Of a stretch of DNA of 64,000 bases, positions 1 through 11,020 are shown one piece after another (position 1 is the stretch's first letter; every line of letters begins with the position of its first letter). The notes beneath the pieces were generated by a model that worked only from the letters and a program-made list of their open reading frames with translations, searched no databases and had not been told where the DNA came from. The translations under genes were made by a program, and so were the position numbers. The stretch comes from Reticulitermes speratus (lineage: Eukaryota > Arthropoda > Insecta > Blattodea > Rhinotermitidae): the NCBI GenBank assembly GCA_021186555.1, contig JAJKFL010000002.1, positions 4,787,001 to 4,851,000 on the forward strand. Direction: 5' to 3'.

Positions 1-50
1 TCACATAGGTCACTATGCTAAACGTATTTCAGAGTATAACAGATATTTAG

Positions 51-350
51 GAGGTAAAGCAGTCCCATTACAGGCCTGGACAGGCCCTTAGGGTTCCAGG
101 AGGTTGAGGCTCACAGATTTATAGACAATAGGCACATGATGGTTGTAAGGTTGTCAGCCGTACGCACCGCCCGCCTTTACCCCCCAGAAAATATGCCTGG
201 TACTCATTTCTGTTAGAGGCTGATTCGACCCCAGTCCCATAGTGCGGCCGGGAGGATTATGTCAATGAAAAATTCCAATGACACCATCGGGAATGGAACC
301 CGCGACCTTCCGGATTGTAACGCAGTGCCTCAACCAGCTCCCGTTCTCTG
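51..350 (-). mobile_element. tRNA-derived SINE (family S2)
   Basis: On the minus strand the right part reads as a tRNA-like head with a B box of the type GGGTTC(G/C)ATTCCC near 290-312. The body at 51-230 (CCCTTAGGGTTCC, then GGTTGTCAGCCGTACGCACC) recurs at 29.84-30.14 kb and, inverted, at 46.84-47.05 kb. The coincidence of a Pol III promoter-like head and a dispersed body is what makes this a SINE. The head carries substitutions, so the copy is old. No protein is expected. Confidence 0.75.
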
Positions 351-515
351 TGAGGTACGAACTAAATTTTTCAAACATAATTTAGATTAATTTCAGTGTT
401 AGAATGGGTAATCGATAGGTAAGGATTGCGCAGTGTTGCAGATGCTTCAGGAGTTCCTAAAATACAAGTCACTGTTTCTTCCTGTTCGCCGTGAATGAAC
501 ACGGGGTTAAAAAAT

Positions 516-648
516 GCGAAATTCTGTTAAAGGCAGAGTCGACCCCAGGGCCATAGTGTGACCGGAAGGATTATGTAAATGAAAAGTTGCAATGACACCA
601 TCGGGAATCGAACCCGCGATCTTTACGCTTGTAGCGCAGTGCCTCAAC
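516..648 (-). mobile_element. Partial SINE, family S2
   Basis: Only the tRNA-like head and adjoining segment are present: a B box at about 604-616 and an A-box-like GCGCAGTG further right, read on the minus strand. The body found at 51-230 is missing. It lies about 170 bp from the fuller copy, so it may be a second insertion or a local duplication. Confidence 0.65.
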
Positions 649-2009
649 AGATATTTATACTGACTACAAATTTTAAACCATAAATACGCTCTGTGGATGC
701 AGTTACCTGCTATTAGGTGTATAAAATTAGTAACCAATGTCTTCTGTATGTTTCAGTTTCTCAGATTGTCAGCAAGGTGAACAGGCTGTTTATAGCTTAA
801 ATTATGTTGAGGTTATGTAAGCACGTGTTACGGGCATTGGGGTTTAAATTTACCTAAACTTTTTTTTTTTTAACTTTATCTTTGAATGTTACAGCACCGA
901 CAAGCAGGAAGCAAATAGAAGATTACGCTGTTATTAAAACCAGTTTTACTGTACATGTGCTGAAATTATGGTCGGCCAAAAAACATTAACTTATAAAATT
1001 AACGCGATAGAATTTAGAGTTATTCCAAAATCAGGGCCTCAAAAGCACCAAATACTTCTCATTGTGCCTCGTTCTGTGAGACACCATCAGCTTCAGGAAA
1101 GATGTAACATTCTGTAGGAATGAACAAACATGTCATACAAAACAAAAAACACTTTTAATCGAATCCTTTTAATTTTAAACGCATTTAACTTGAAGCCGAT
1201 GCTTCGCTGGAGGCAATTAAATGTAATTTGGATTCAGGAGACATCTTTGGATGCTGTGTACTGTACAGATTATCGTGGCGGTTGGTTTTGTAGTACAATT
1301 AGCATAATAACCTTCCAACGCTGGTTTTGCTGGTTTCAAAGTTACCACAGTTTGGAGGGAATTGCAATAGGGGGGTGGGTGAAGGGGGGGGGGGGTCAGA
1401 GGGGAACTGCGGGCGCACGGCTGTTTTTTGACTTTATGATATTTTGTCACTGTCACAGGCAGGAGGGCGCCTTATACAAGCGACCAACTAGACCTCCCCT
1501 TTCATGTTATCCTGCTGCAGTACCGGTGTCGTAATTAGCTGGCACTAACCTCCACGCCACCCCATCATTTTCACTCTGTATGTCCTCCCACAGACGCTAA
1601 TACCATCCTCACCAGACATCATAATTACCGGATATTATTCTTGTCTGCTACAGAATGCAGGTCGTCTGTGGGTCTCGGTGTGATTATGGCTGACAGAGCA
1701 GCGGTGCTACTGGGTTTGTGCTCTGTAACACTGTGTTATGATGATAACACTGTGTTATGATGATAACACTGTGTTATGATAATAACACTGTTATGATTAT
1801 TGTATGTGTACAAATATATGATCTTAAAAGTATGTATGATAAGGCAATGGCGCTTCTGCAAATAGACCAATAAATATCCGTCGAACGTAATAAAAAAAGT
1901 ATTTGTTAAAGATGCAACATGTTTCGGCGGGCTTTCATTATTAGGGAGCAAGTGAGTAAAAATTGAATGACTTCCAGACCGTGTAGTATGAACTAAAATG
2001 AAAGTAACA
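649..2009. other. Non-coding stretch with a short tandem repeat
   Basis: No gene recognised. A poly-T run lies at about 860-872 and a G-rich run at 1386-1396. A 134-codon plus-strand frame (1130-1534) runs through the poly-G tract and has no recognisable motif, so I treat it as chance. At about 1728-1795 a 19-bp unit (AACACTGTGTTATGATGAT) is repeated roughly three times. On the minus strand near 1912-1945, GCCGAAACATGTTGCATC resembles the 3' half of a decayed hammerhead motif. Confidence 0.5.
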
Positions 2010-2013
2010 AGAC

Positions 2014-2694
2014 AGGCAGTGTACTATAACGTAACATTGAGGCGCGTTCGCGTAACCATTTTTGCCGTGGAAAAGTAATAATTATGACATATTCTGAGTG
2101 TGTGTCTGTAGTCTTAGTTATCCAGCATGCAATGCGCATGCGCCGTATTATATTGTCGCCTGTGGCCTGTCTGGCTGTACCATATTTTTCCACATTATCT
2201 CATAAACGACACGATTTTCGGAAAAAAGTTATTGAACATAAAATGTGTGTTTTGATTTTGTCTGCAACTTTTGTCTGAAACATTTCTTATTATAAGAAGA
2301 ATTCAGCGTTATATTATCATAAATGTACGTAGGTCTTCATGTAAAGCACCCGTTATGCTTCTCAGATTTTAACGAAACTCGGAATTTTCTCCACAGATGT
2401 TCGAAAAACACTCAAATATCAAATTTCATAAAAATTCCGTCCAGTGGGAGCCGAGTTATTCTATGCGGACGGACAGAAGGACAGACAGACATGAAACTAA
2501 TAGTCGTTTTTCCGCAATTTCGCGAACGCATGGAACAACTCGTCTCCCACAGGACGGATTTTTATAAAATATCATATTTGAGTGTTTTTTGAATATCTGT
2601 CTACAAAATTTAAGAATAAATAATACTTATTGCTTTTCCACGTCAACAATGGTTACGCGAACGCACCTCAATGTTACGCTCTTTGTACATTGCA
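2014..2694. mobile_element. Palindromic MITE-like element, copy 1
   Basis: The left end around 2030 (CGTAACATTGAGGCGCGTTC) is matched in inverse orientation at about 2630-2678, giving terminal inverted repeats of roughly 50 bp, with weaker match extending outward. A second inner pair (about 2375-2455 against about 2535-2600) is also inverted, so the element can fold along much of its length. The left 500 bp recurs at 35.1 kb. No transposase is present. The superfamily is not assigned because no clear target-site duplication was found. Confidence 0.65.
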
Positions 2695-3243
2695 TATATT
2701 CTTAGGTATTATCACCGTGGCCCATGTTGTGTCTAGGCAGTCACGTGTTCTCTCAAGCACCAGTGATGCCCTGTCCCGCAGTCATACCGTGACGTCATCA
2801 CACGCAGTCTTTTCGTCTGTTACAAGAGTACTTAACCACTTAACCATGTGACGGATGAGTATCAGCTATATAGACTGTTGCAGTCGGGTGTTTCTATAGC
2901 TATGAGCGAGACCGGTAATCAGTTGTGTAATAGTGTGATTATTCTTTCCTTAGACACCGCATTTCTCTCTCAACATAATTACTTCAGCTGACCAATCATG
3001 TTCGTTTTGTTTCGGTAAGATATAGACCCTACGTGCGCTGTGACAATAACAGATGGGGTTACTGGGGTTTCGTATTTAAGGGTCACTTCAGGCGCTCCTC
3101 TCCTTTATAGCTGTAGTAGTTGGATGAATGACCTTGAAGCACATAAATAAATCAGTCACATTCAGACGCTTCTAAACTTAGTATTACCTTCCATAACTCT
3201 TAGTGGTATCTTATGATAACCATTAAATTCTTGTAATTATGTG
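2695..3243. other. Unassigned sequence
   Basis: No coding signal, tandem array or recognisable element end was found here. The base composition is ordinary for the window. Confidence 0.4.
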
Positions 3244-3428
3244 TGTGTGGCGTGGCCGCGCGGTCTAAGGCGTGGGTCTTCGGCCGCTTGCTTACTAGGA
3301 TCGTGGGTTCGAATCCCGCCTAGGGCATGGATGTCTGTCTGTTGTGAGTGTTTTGTGTTGTTGTTAGTTAGAGGATAAAGTGAGGAGGCTAGGCCCCCAA
3401 GGGGCTGTTGAGCCATTGGAAAAAAATG
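3244..3428 (+). mobile_element. tRNA-derived SINE (family S1)
   Basis: A tRNA-like head carries an A box (GTGGCCGCGCGGTCTAAGG at about 3249) and a B box (GGGTTCGAATCCC at 3305-3317). It is followed by the S1 body (CATGGATGTCTGTCTGTTGTG) and a 3' part ending GCTGTTGAGCCATTGGAAAAAA. The same head and tail occur at 49.19-49.41 kb, where an internal segment absent here is present. S1 copies on the minus strand lie at 27.3 and 48.1 kb. Confidence 0.85.
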
Positions 3429-3963
3429 TGTGTGTGGCATGATCTGCATGATGAAAATAACGGCGAAAGATGAAGACTGTCTTTGGATTCATAGATATGG
3501 GCTTTAATGATATGACTGAACAAAGTTGATTGTGATGATGATGATGATAAGTAAGACTTCGTAACTTAGTCTGTTCGTTATATTTGTTAGGATTCTGTCC
3601 CTTACAGTGCCGTTGCTGGGGTTTTTGGAAACTGGTGCGAGTAGTCAGAATGGCCGCCCGTAACACAAATCATGAACTTTAAAAAATCAAAATTATTTAT
3701 TGAATTTTTTTTTGAGCGCAACAATCTCATTTTCCATAATTTATAATATAAATTTTGCCTCCCATGTGGCCACCCCTTGGGCCTTACTGCCAGCCTACAC
3801 TTGTGGTCCCTTAGTGTCTGTACCTTAGAATACAATATTAAACTGTAATTTATTAAATTACGCTTTCCTAACGTTTTGTTTCTCTCTGGGGTAAGAAAGA
3901 AAATGACGAGAAAAAAAAAGTGACGAAACATTGCGTCATTTCAGGCTTCCGCCGCGATGTAGA

Positions 3964-4221
3964 GGAGATCTGCGCTCTTCTGGGTTATTACGTAGCGTTG
4001 AGTCGTATTTCTGTACCGACGTTTCGGGACAACCTATCGGTCCCATTATCAAGGGTCGAGAAGTCCAAGGCTTCTTGACCCTTGAAGATGGGCCCGATAG
4101 GTTGTCCCGAAACGTCGGTAAGGCTTATCGATCCTTTAAAATGGGACCGATAGATTGTCCCGAAACGTCGGTACAGAACTACCACTCAACGCTGCGTAAT
4201 ATCCCAGAAGAGCGCAAATCT
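3964..4221. mobile_element. Fold-back element with GAAACGTCGG arms
   Basis: The left arm (GAGATCTGCGCTCTTCTGGG to about 4048) is inverted and repeated at about 4138-4221. A third copy of the inner arm sequence (GATAGGTTGTCCCGAAACG) sits at about 4095-4120. The whole segment can form an imperfect hairpin with arms of about 80 bp. Related fold-backs lie at 10.40, 22.70 and 40.50 kb. It carries no protein. A 102-codon frame across it is merely translated palindrome. Confidence 0.75.
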
Positions 4222-4317
4222 GCTGAAATGTGTATTTGAAACTAATAAATATTGTTTGTAAGAAACTGCATAATAATCATCTTTGTATTTCATACCGTCA
4301 TTATAGTGATCAAATGA

Positions 4318-4625
4318 AGTTCAATGGGATGGACGAGTCATGTAGCACGTATGGCTGAGTAGAGGTGCATAAAGGGTTTTGGTGGGGAAACCTGATGGAA
4401 AGAGACAACTTGAAAAACATAGGTGCAGATGGGAGGACAATAATAAAGTGGATTTTAAAGAATGTGGGTGGGGGAAGGGGCGTGGACTGGATTGATCTGG
4501 CTCAGGATAGGGAAAAGTGGCGGACTCTTGCGAATTAACTTTTAGGCTCCATAAAATTGCGGGGAATTTCTTGAGTAGCTAAGGAACTGTTAGCTTCTCA
4601 AGGAGGACTCTGCATCATCGAGTTA
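4318..4625 (+). mobile_element. Decayed non-LTR retrotransposon 3' end (family L2)
   Basis: The segment aligns by eye with the 3' end of the element at 59.64-60.15 kb. It has the region corresponding to GHVARM (TCATGTAGCACGTATGG), the segment encoding WIDLAQDR (about 4488-4511), and the 3' untranslated tail ending in TTAGTTA. Frameshifts and substitutions remove any open frame. It is 5'-truncated. Confidence 0.75.
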
Positions 4626-6377
4626 GTTATTCCGGTACACATCAGAGTATTAAATCCAGAAATATGATATGGCCGTGACACAAAAGATTTTAATTTTCCA
4701 GTCACTGGAACTAAATTGCACTTATTTCAAGATTTTATATAGATACGAATTGTCCGTTTCTTGTTTTCCGAAAATATTTTATCAAAGAGTTCTTCCGCTC
4801 TGTTCACAGTCTAGCAGTTTTTTTTCTGTAGCCGTTATTTCGAAGTCATACAACGAAGCACAAATGTTCTGACATTGCGGAGTCTTAACAGAAACATTCT
4901 TTTGTCTTTTCCTTCAGTTTTTGTCTCGAATCGAGACATTTAGCATTGTCGAAACATTTCTTGCAAAAATAGCAAAGCAATAGAAAAAATTTCACGATCA
5001 GATGGCTTCCAAACATTGTTTGGCGTGCGAGTTACTGAACACGAATATCGAAACCAGCTACAGAAATAATGGAAACTTGAAACCGCCGAAAAACATTAAC
5101 AACCGAAAGACGACTTTCGAAAAAGACGATTCAAATAAATTACGAAGTTGTATAAAACAATGCGGATAAATAGCGGAAGGGCCAGTAAGATATAGGAAAG
5201 CCGTCAGAGTAATAAGCACAAATGAAATTTATGTTGTATAAAGTAGAATTCAAAGGATGTTTTGGTTGGAAGAATTTATACAACGCATAATATAGAAACA
5301 ATAGCAATTATCTTGGTAATGACTTTTGGTGTATGTAACAGAGCGGCTACTCGGAAGCCGGGCGTAATATTATTTCCTTTTTTTTTTTTTTTTTATTATC
5401 ATTTTTCTTCTGTTTGTTTCGTCTGCTGATATTTTCGTTAATGACCCATTGTTTCATGAAAAACAGACAGATTTCCGTGAGAAACAGGGAGTTGCATGGT
5501 AGCTGTGTTGAATCGTTCATTTTGATGGTTAAAGAATTTTTGTTTTGTTTTGTTTTAAGTTTTGAAACTCGTATCGTCCAGGTTGACTGGTCTGACCTAT
5601 ACAGGATGTTGATGGAGCCCTGACTCTTCAAGTTTATACATGATATGAATTATTACCCCTCGCTCTCCCCATCTTCACAGTTCGGATTCAACTAATGATG
5701 TATGGATCAAAGGTTATTTTTACCTCGTTTACATTCATACGAATTTTTTTTTTTTTTTTTTTTTTAATTTTTGAAAAGGTGGGGTGGCAACGATTGTTGT
5801 ATTCAAAAGTTTGAAAAAAAAAGAGACAGTAATTTACTCTTCTGCACCATGCATGTGTATATAAGGATCTTCCGTAAATATCCAACATGTAATTACATGT
5901 TGTTAGTGTTCATTTTGTTCACTGTAAATGTTAAGTATATTGTCACAAAGTACGGTCATCTCATTAGGCTACATTCATTAGTGATTAAGGCCCATATTTA
6001 AATGTTGCTAATAAGTATATAAATTCCTTTCGCTCTCATCCCACACATAGTCCAAACACACGGTGGTTTCCTGTTTCTTTGTCAGTCCGGCAAGTAAGTT
6101 CCAGTATAGTACATTAAAATAGACCATGGCCGCATCCTTCCACATGCGTTGAAAGTCATTATTGATTAAACAATTGTCATTTTAGGTCTTATAAAGTACA
6201 GCGTGGTTATAAATAATATATAACATTTTTGGAAACATATTTTTAAAAATTACACTTTGTACAATGACGTAAATTGTAGAGTATAAAGAAAAGGTTTTGA
6301 AGTTCTAAACTGCATTTGGTTGCTTGCATCAGCAGCCGCTACGTGCGCTGTAGTCGCAGTAGATAAAATGGAAACTC
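4626..6377. other. AT-rich unassigned sequence
   Basis: Long poly-T tracts lie at about 5377-5393 and 5744-5765. Several short frames on both strands have no recognisable motif. No element ends or tandem structure were found. I see no gene here. Confidence 0.4.
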
Positions 6378-6382
6378 GAGGG

Positions 6383-8698
6383 CAGGGTATGTTACACTGA
6401 ATATCGTAATGTGAAATTGGGTCATGTGGAGGAACGTAATGTTATGTTACACTTAATATCGTAATGTGAAATTGGGTGATCTGGAGGAACGTAATGGTAT
6501 GCTACACTGAATATCGTAATGTAAAATTGGGTCGTCTGGAGGAACGTAATGGTGTGGTACACTGAATATCGTAATGTGAAATTGGGTCGTCTGGAGGAAC
6601 GTAATGGTATGGTACACTGAATATCGTAATGAGAAATTGGGTCGTCTGGAGGAACGTAATGGTATGGTACACTGAATATCGTAATGTAAAATTGGGTCAT
6701 CTGGAGGAAGGTAATGGTGTGGTACACTGAATATCGTAATGTAAAATTGGGTCATCTGGAGGAACGTAATGGTGTGGTACACTGAATATCGTAATGTAAA
6801 ATTGGGTCATCTGGAGGAACGTAATGGTATGGTACACTGAATATCGTAATGTAAAATTGGGTCATCTGGAGGAACGTAATGGTATGGTACGCAGAATATC
6901 GTAATGTAAAATTGGGTCATCTGGAGGAACGTAATGGTATGGTACACTGAATATCGTAATGTGAAATTGGGGCATCTGGAGGAACGTAATGGTATGGTAC
7001 ACTGAATATCGTAATGTGAAATTGGGGCATCTGGAGGAACGTAATGGTATGGTACACTGAATATCGTAATGTAAAATTGGGGCATCTGGAGGAACGTAAT
7101 GGTATGGTACACTGAATATCGTAATATGAAATTGGGGCATCTGGAGGAACGTAATGGTATGGTACACTGAATATCGTAATGTGAAATTGGGGCATCTGAA
7201 GGAACGTAATGGTATGGTACACTGAATATCGTAATGTGAAATTGGGGCATCTGGAGGAACGTAATGGTATGGTACACTGAATATCGTAATGTAAAATTGG
7301 GGCATCTGGAGGAACGTAATGGTATGGTACACTGAATATCGTAATGTAAAATTGGGGCATCTGGAGGAACGTAATGGTATGGTACACTGAATATAGTAAT
7401 GTAAAATTGGGGCATCTGGAGGAACGTAATGGTATGGTACACTGAATATCGTAATATGAAATTGGGGCATCTGGAGGAACGTAATGGTATGGTACACTGA
7501 ATATCGTAATGTGAAATTGGGGCATCTGAAGGAACGTAATGGTAAGGTACACTGAATATCGTAATGTAAAATTGGGGCATCTGGAGGAACGTAATGTATG
7601 GTACACTAAATATCGTAATGTAAATTTGGGGCATCTGGAGGAACGTAATGGTATGGTACACTGAATATCGTAATGTAAAATTGGGTCATCTGGAGGAACG
7701 TAATGGTATGGTACACTGAATATCGTAATGTAAAATTGGGTCATCTGGAGGAACGTAATGGTATGGTACACTGAATATCGTAATGTAAAATTGGGTCATC
7801 TGGAGGAACGTAATGGTATGGTACACTGAATATCGTAATATGAAATTGGGGCATCTGGAGGAACGTAATGGTATGGTACACTGAATATCGTAATGTGAAA
7901 TTGGGCATCTGAAGGAACGTAATGGTATGGTACACTGAATATCGTAATGTGAAATTGGGGCATCTGGAGGAACGTAATGGTATGGTACACTGAATATCGT
8001 AATGTAAAATTGGGGCATCTGGAGGAACGTAATGGTATGGTACACTGAATATCGTAATGTAAAATTGGGGCATCTGGAGGAACGTAATGGTATGGTACAC
8101 TGAATAATCGTAATATGAAATTGGGTCATCTGGAGGAACGTAATGGTATGGTACACTGAATATCGTAATGTGAAATTGGGGCATCTGAAGGAACGTAATG
8201 GTATGGTACACTGAATATCGTAATGTGAAATTGGGGCATCTGGAGGAACGTAATGGTATGGTACACTGAATATCGTAGTGTAAAATTGGGGCATCTGGAG
8301 GAACGTAATGGTATGGTACACTGAATATCGTAGTGTAAAATTGGGGCATCTGAGGAGAACGTAATGGTATGGTACACTGAATATCGTAAATGTAAATTGG
8401 GGCATCTGGAGGAACGTAATGGTATGGTACACTGAATACCGTAATGTAAAATTGGGGCATCTGGAGGAACGTAATGGTATGGTACACTGAATATCGTAAT
8501 GTAAAATTGGGGCATCTGGAGGAACGTAATGGTATGGTACACTGAATACGTAATGTAAAATTGGGCATCTGGAGGAACGTAATGGTATGGTACACTGAAT
8601 ACGAATGTAAAATTGGGCATCTGGAGGAACGTAATGGTATGGTACACTGAATATCGTAATGTAAAATTGGGGCATCTGGAGGAACGTAATGGTATGGT
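6383..8698. repeat. 55-bp minisatellite array, about 42 copies
   Basis: A 55-bp unit (start CACTGAATATCGTAATGT, end GAACGTAATGGTATGGTA) repeats head to tail. The leftmost units are the most divergent. Unit types differ at GGGTCATC versus GGGGCATC and at GTAAAA, GTGAAA or ATGAAA. The minus strand happens to lack stop codons, so frames of up to 339 codons appear in all three phases. Because 55 is not a multiple of three, each frame translates into the same 55-residue repeat. These frames are a by-product of the repeat, not evidence of a protein. Confidence 0.95.
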
Positions 8699-9614
8699 AG
8701 GACACTTCATTCTACATAGTGGCAAAAAAACAATGCTTGAAACTTACTTGTGGAGCAAATTGTTGTTTTAAAAGATTTTTTGTTCCATTTATTGTTTGTT
8801 ACAAGTCAAGTTAAGCCGGGCATGAAAGGAATTAAATTTTATTTCAATTTATTTTATTCTTAAAACATGCAAACATGTTTTAAAATTAAATGTATGTCTA
8901 TATGAATAGAACAGATAATACTGTCAAAGGATATATTATATATATATATATAATAGTGTGTTGATCTTGTTTAATCTAGTGAAATCATCTAACATTAAAG
9001 ACTGAAGTTATATGTAATGTAAGTATTCAGTCATTTTATGATAGGCATACTGGTGTGAATGCAAATGGTACCATGTGAAAATTAAATGCAAGAAGAACAG
9101 CCTTAAATATAAAATAATAAATATAAAATAATAACACATAAAAATAATAATAATGAAAATAATAAAATAATAAATACAAACTAATAAAGGGGCAAATTAT
9201 AAAGTGTTTAAATTTTTTTTTAGAAAATCTTTACTTTATCAAACCTTTGACGTTTAAAAACATGGATATTATCAATTGAGAAAGTTATATAAAAATTACA
9301 AGCCTTGGATCATGGAATTGAACACCATAATTATCGACATGATAATATTACATTATCGGGGAGCGAGAGGAGGAGGAATCCAACAGAGTTAGGTCCGGTA
9401 ACATTGGAGGCCACTACTTTTGTATGTTGCTGCCAAATTTTCTCCCTGGGAAAGGGTTACTGATAAATTGTATCGTACACAGCGTGAAAATGGGAGCAAT
9501 GTACCATCTTGTTGGCAGAAGAATGTGTTGCCACGCCTTTCTTTGAATCATGGCGTCAACCTGATGCATGTATGCGGTTTCAGTAATAGTCTGTTCCTTG
9601 CAGAAGGACAAACA
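8699..9614. other. AT-rich unassigned sequence
   Basis: A (TA)n run lies at about 8931-8952 and A/T-rich ATAATAAA repeats at about 9108-9185. No gene or element end was recognised. An 89-codon frame at 9420-9689 runs into the neighbouring mariner end and has no motif. Confidence 0.4.
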
Positions 9615-10183
9615 TACAGCGTGTTTCATAAGTCCATCCGGGATTTAGAGGCTTGGCCGTGCAGTAGCAAACCCACATATAAGAGATAAAAGCATGCCAA
9701 CGGATAGAGGAAATGTAAAAGTGTTTTCGTGACAGATGCGATGGCGTAGTTACCCGTTTCTCCGCTAGGAGGCAGTGGTGTGCAAACATGGCTTTTTCAG
9801 GTGAACAGAAAGCTTTTTGTGTCCTGCAATTTGCTAAAACCCAGTCAATTGTAACAGTGCAACGTGGTTTTCGAACCAAGTATCGTACAGAACCACCAGC
9901 GGACAAAACAGTAAGAGACTGGTGTAGAAAATTCGAGGAAACTGGCTGTTTTTGTGTCGCAAAACGAACAGGTAGGCCGGGACCATCGCCTGTGTGGCAG
10001 GAGCTAGATTACAGGATTGACGTCTGTCGAGTCACCAAAGGGGGACATATTGAACATTTGTAAGGTAGGTTCAAAACTTGGATATGTACTCTTTTCACTG
10101 ACATGCTCTCATTCCCCGTGTCTGATTTGGCTCCTGAGCTACAGACCTCCGAAATGCCGGAGGGCTTTATGAAACACCCTGTA
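9615..10183 (+). mobile_element. mariner-type element, internally deleted
   Basis: Terminal inverted repeats TACAGCGTGTTTCATAA (left) and its near-inverse (right, ending at 10183) bound the element, and similarity continues for about 10 bp inward. The outer TA at each end fits the TA target site of the Tc1/mariner superfamily. The interior holds a fused remnant of the transposase (9788-10063). With the catalytic core gone, the element could only move if a transposase were supplied in trans. Confidence 0.85.
9788..10063 (+). pseudogene. mariner-like transposase remnant, N- plus C-terminal ends
   Basis: The frame is 91 codons. Residues 1-67 carry the helix-turn-helix DNA-binding region typical of arthropod mariner-like transposases (DUF4817 type: EQKAFC, VRDWCRKFEETG, KRTGRPGPS). 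At about residue 68 the sequence jumps to the extreme C-terminus (VWQELDYRIDVCRVT), which ends 20 bp before the stop. A full-length relative would have a DDE catalytic domain of over 200 residues in between, so this product could bind DNA but not cut it. The C-terminus resembles that of the remnant at 16.15 kb. The family assignment is from memory of conserved motifs. Confidence 0.8.
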
Positions 10184-10400
10184 CAGCTTGTTCACGGACA
10201 CGTTTATCTTCTGACTCTCCTGGGCTTACTGTATATTTCTGTGACACTTCTCTAGGGCCTATTGCCACAGATCTGACGGTGCACTATCATCGCTGAACAT
10301 TTCTGACAGATCATCGCCGATGGAAGTGTTGTTTGACATCATTCTAGCATGAAATGCGTCATACCTAAACAAGATATCAGGCTTTTCCCGAGATATATAT

Positions 10401-10593
10401 GAGATCTGCGTTCTTCTGGGGTATTACGCAGCGTTGAGTGGTAATTCTATACTGACGTTTCGGGACAAACCTATCGGGCCCATCTTCAAAGGTGAAGAAG
10501 TCTATTGAAGATAGTATCCGATAGGTTGTCCCGAAACGTCGGTATAGAATTACTACTCAGCGCTGCGTAATATCCCACAAGAGCGCAGATCTC
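10401..10593. mobile_element. Fold-back element with GAAACGTCGG arms
   Basis: GAGATCTGCGTTCTTCTGGG at the left end pairs with the inverse at the right end (10574-10593). The inner arms GACGTTTCGGGACAAACC and GGTTGTCCCGAAACGTC also pair, leaving a short loop around 10485-10510. It is the cleanest two-arm member of the family in this window. Confidence 0.8.
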
Positions 10594-10700
10594 ATTACAT
10601 CTAAGACTATCTGGTTAGAATTGTTGCTTAACTGTAAAACTTATAACACTTGATTTTCAAATATTTGCTGATAATTTTTCAGACTATCAGCTCAGTAACT
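10594..10700. other. Short spacer
   Basis: Nothing recognised between the fold-back element and the SINE-like block. Confidence 0.3.
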
Positions 10701-10734
10701 TGCCAGTTTCCCTGCGTACCATATCTTTTTGCAG

Positions 10735-11020
10735 TATACCGAATAGGCTATAGGCTGGACGATCCAAGGTTCGAATCCCTGTAAGTGTAAGGAATATTTA
10801 TTTAATCCGAAACGACCACATGGGCCCTGGCGCCCACGCGGCCACATAACCAATGAGTACCGGGGTTCTTTCCTGGGGGAGGGGGGGGGGGTAAAGTGGC
10901 CGGGGCGTGAAGTTGACCACTCACATCCATCTAGTTCCGAGGATAAGAATGTTTTGTAGCATCCAGGGGCCCTTGGCGGCTCACTGGCCACGAGTTGCTT
11001 ACCCCAGAAATGCAGACATT
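10735..11020 (+). mobile_element. SINE-like repeat (family S3)
   Basis: A B-box-like GGTTCGAATCCC occurs at about 10768. It is followed by the S3 body (GGTAAAGTGGCCGGGGCGTG, then CCATCTAGTTCCGAGG). The body recurs on the plus strand at 25.9 and 36.64 kb, and inverted at 24.8, 32.1 and 47.8 kb. A G-run at 10877-10890 is variable between copies. Confidence 0.65.

Noticed and set aside
1130-1534. 134-codon frame as a gene
   Set aside because: It runs through a poly-G tract, has no recognisable motif and overlaps an opposite frame.
3237-3449. Small proteins with a 'GGIRTHDP' type motif at 3.3, 27.4, 48.1 and 49.2 kb
   Set aside because: This peptide is the translation of the SINE tRNA-like head, a common annotation artefact in insects.
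3931-4239. 102-codon frame over the fold-back element
   Set aside because: It is translated palindrome: the opposite strand gives a similar frame and the sequence is explained by the inverted arms.
6383-8698. CRISPR-like array
   Set aside because: Units are contiguous near-identical 55-mers with no unique spacers, and the window is eukaryotic.
6422-8725. Long minus-strand frames (up to 339 codons) as a repeat protein
   Set aside because: All three phases are open and give the same 55-residue repeat. No start context, domain or flanking gene structure supports a protein.
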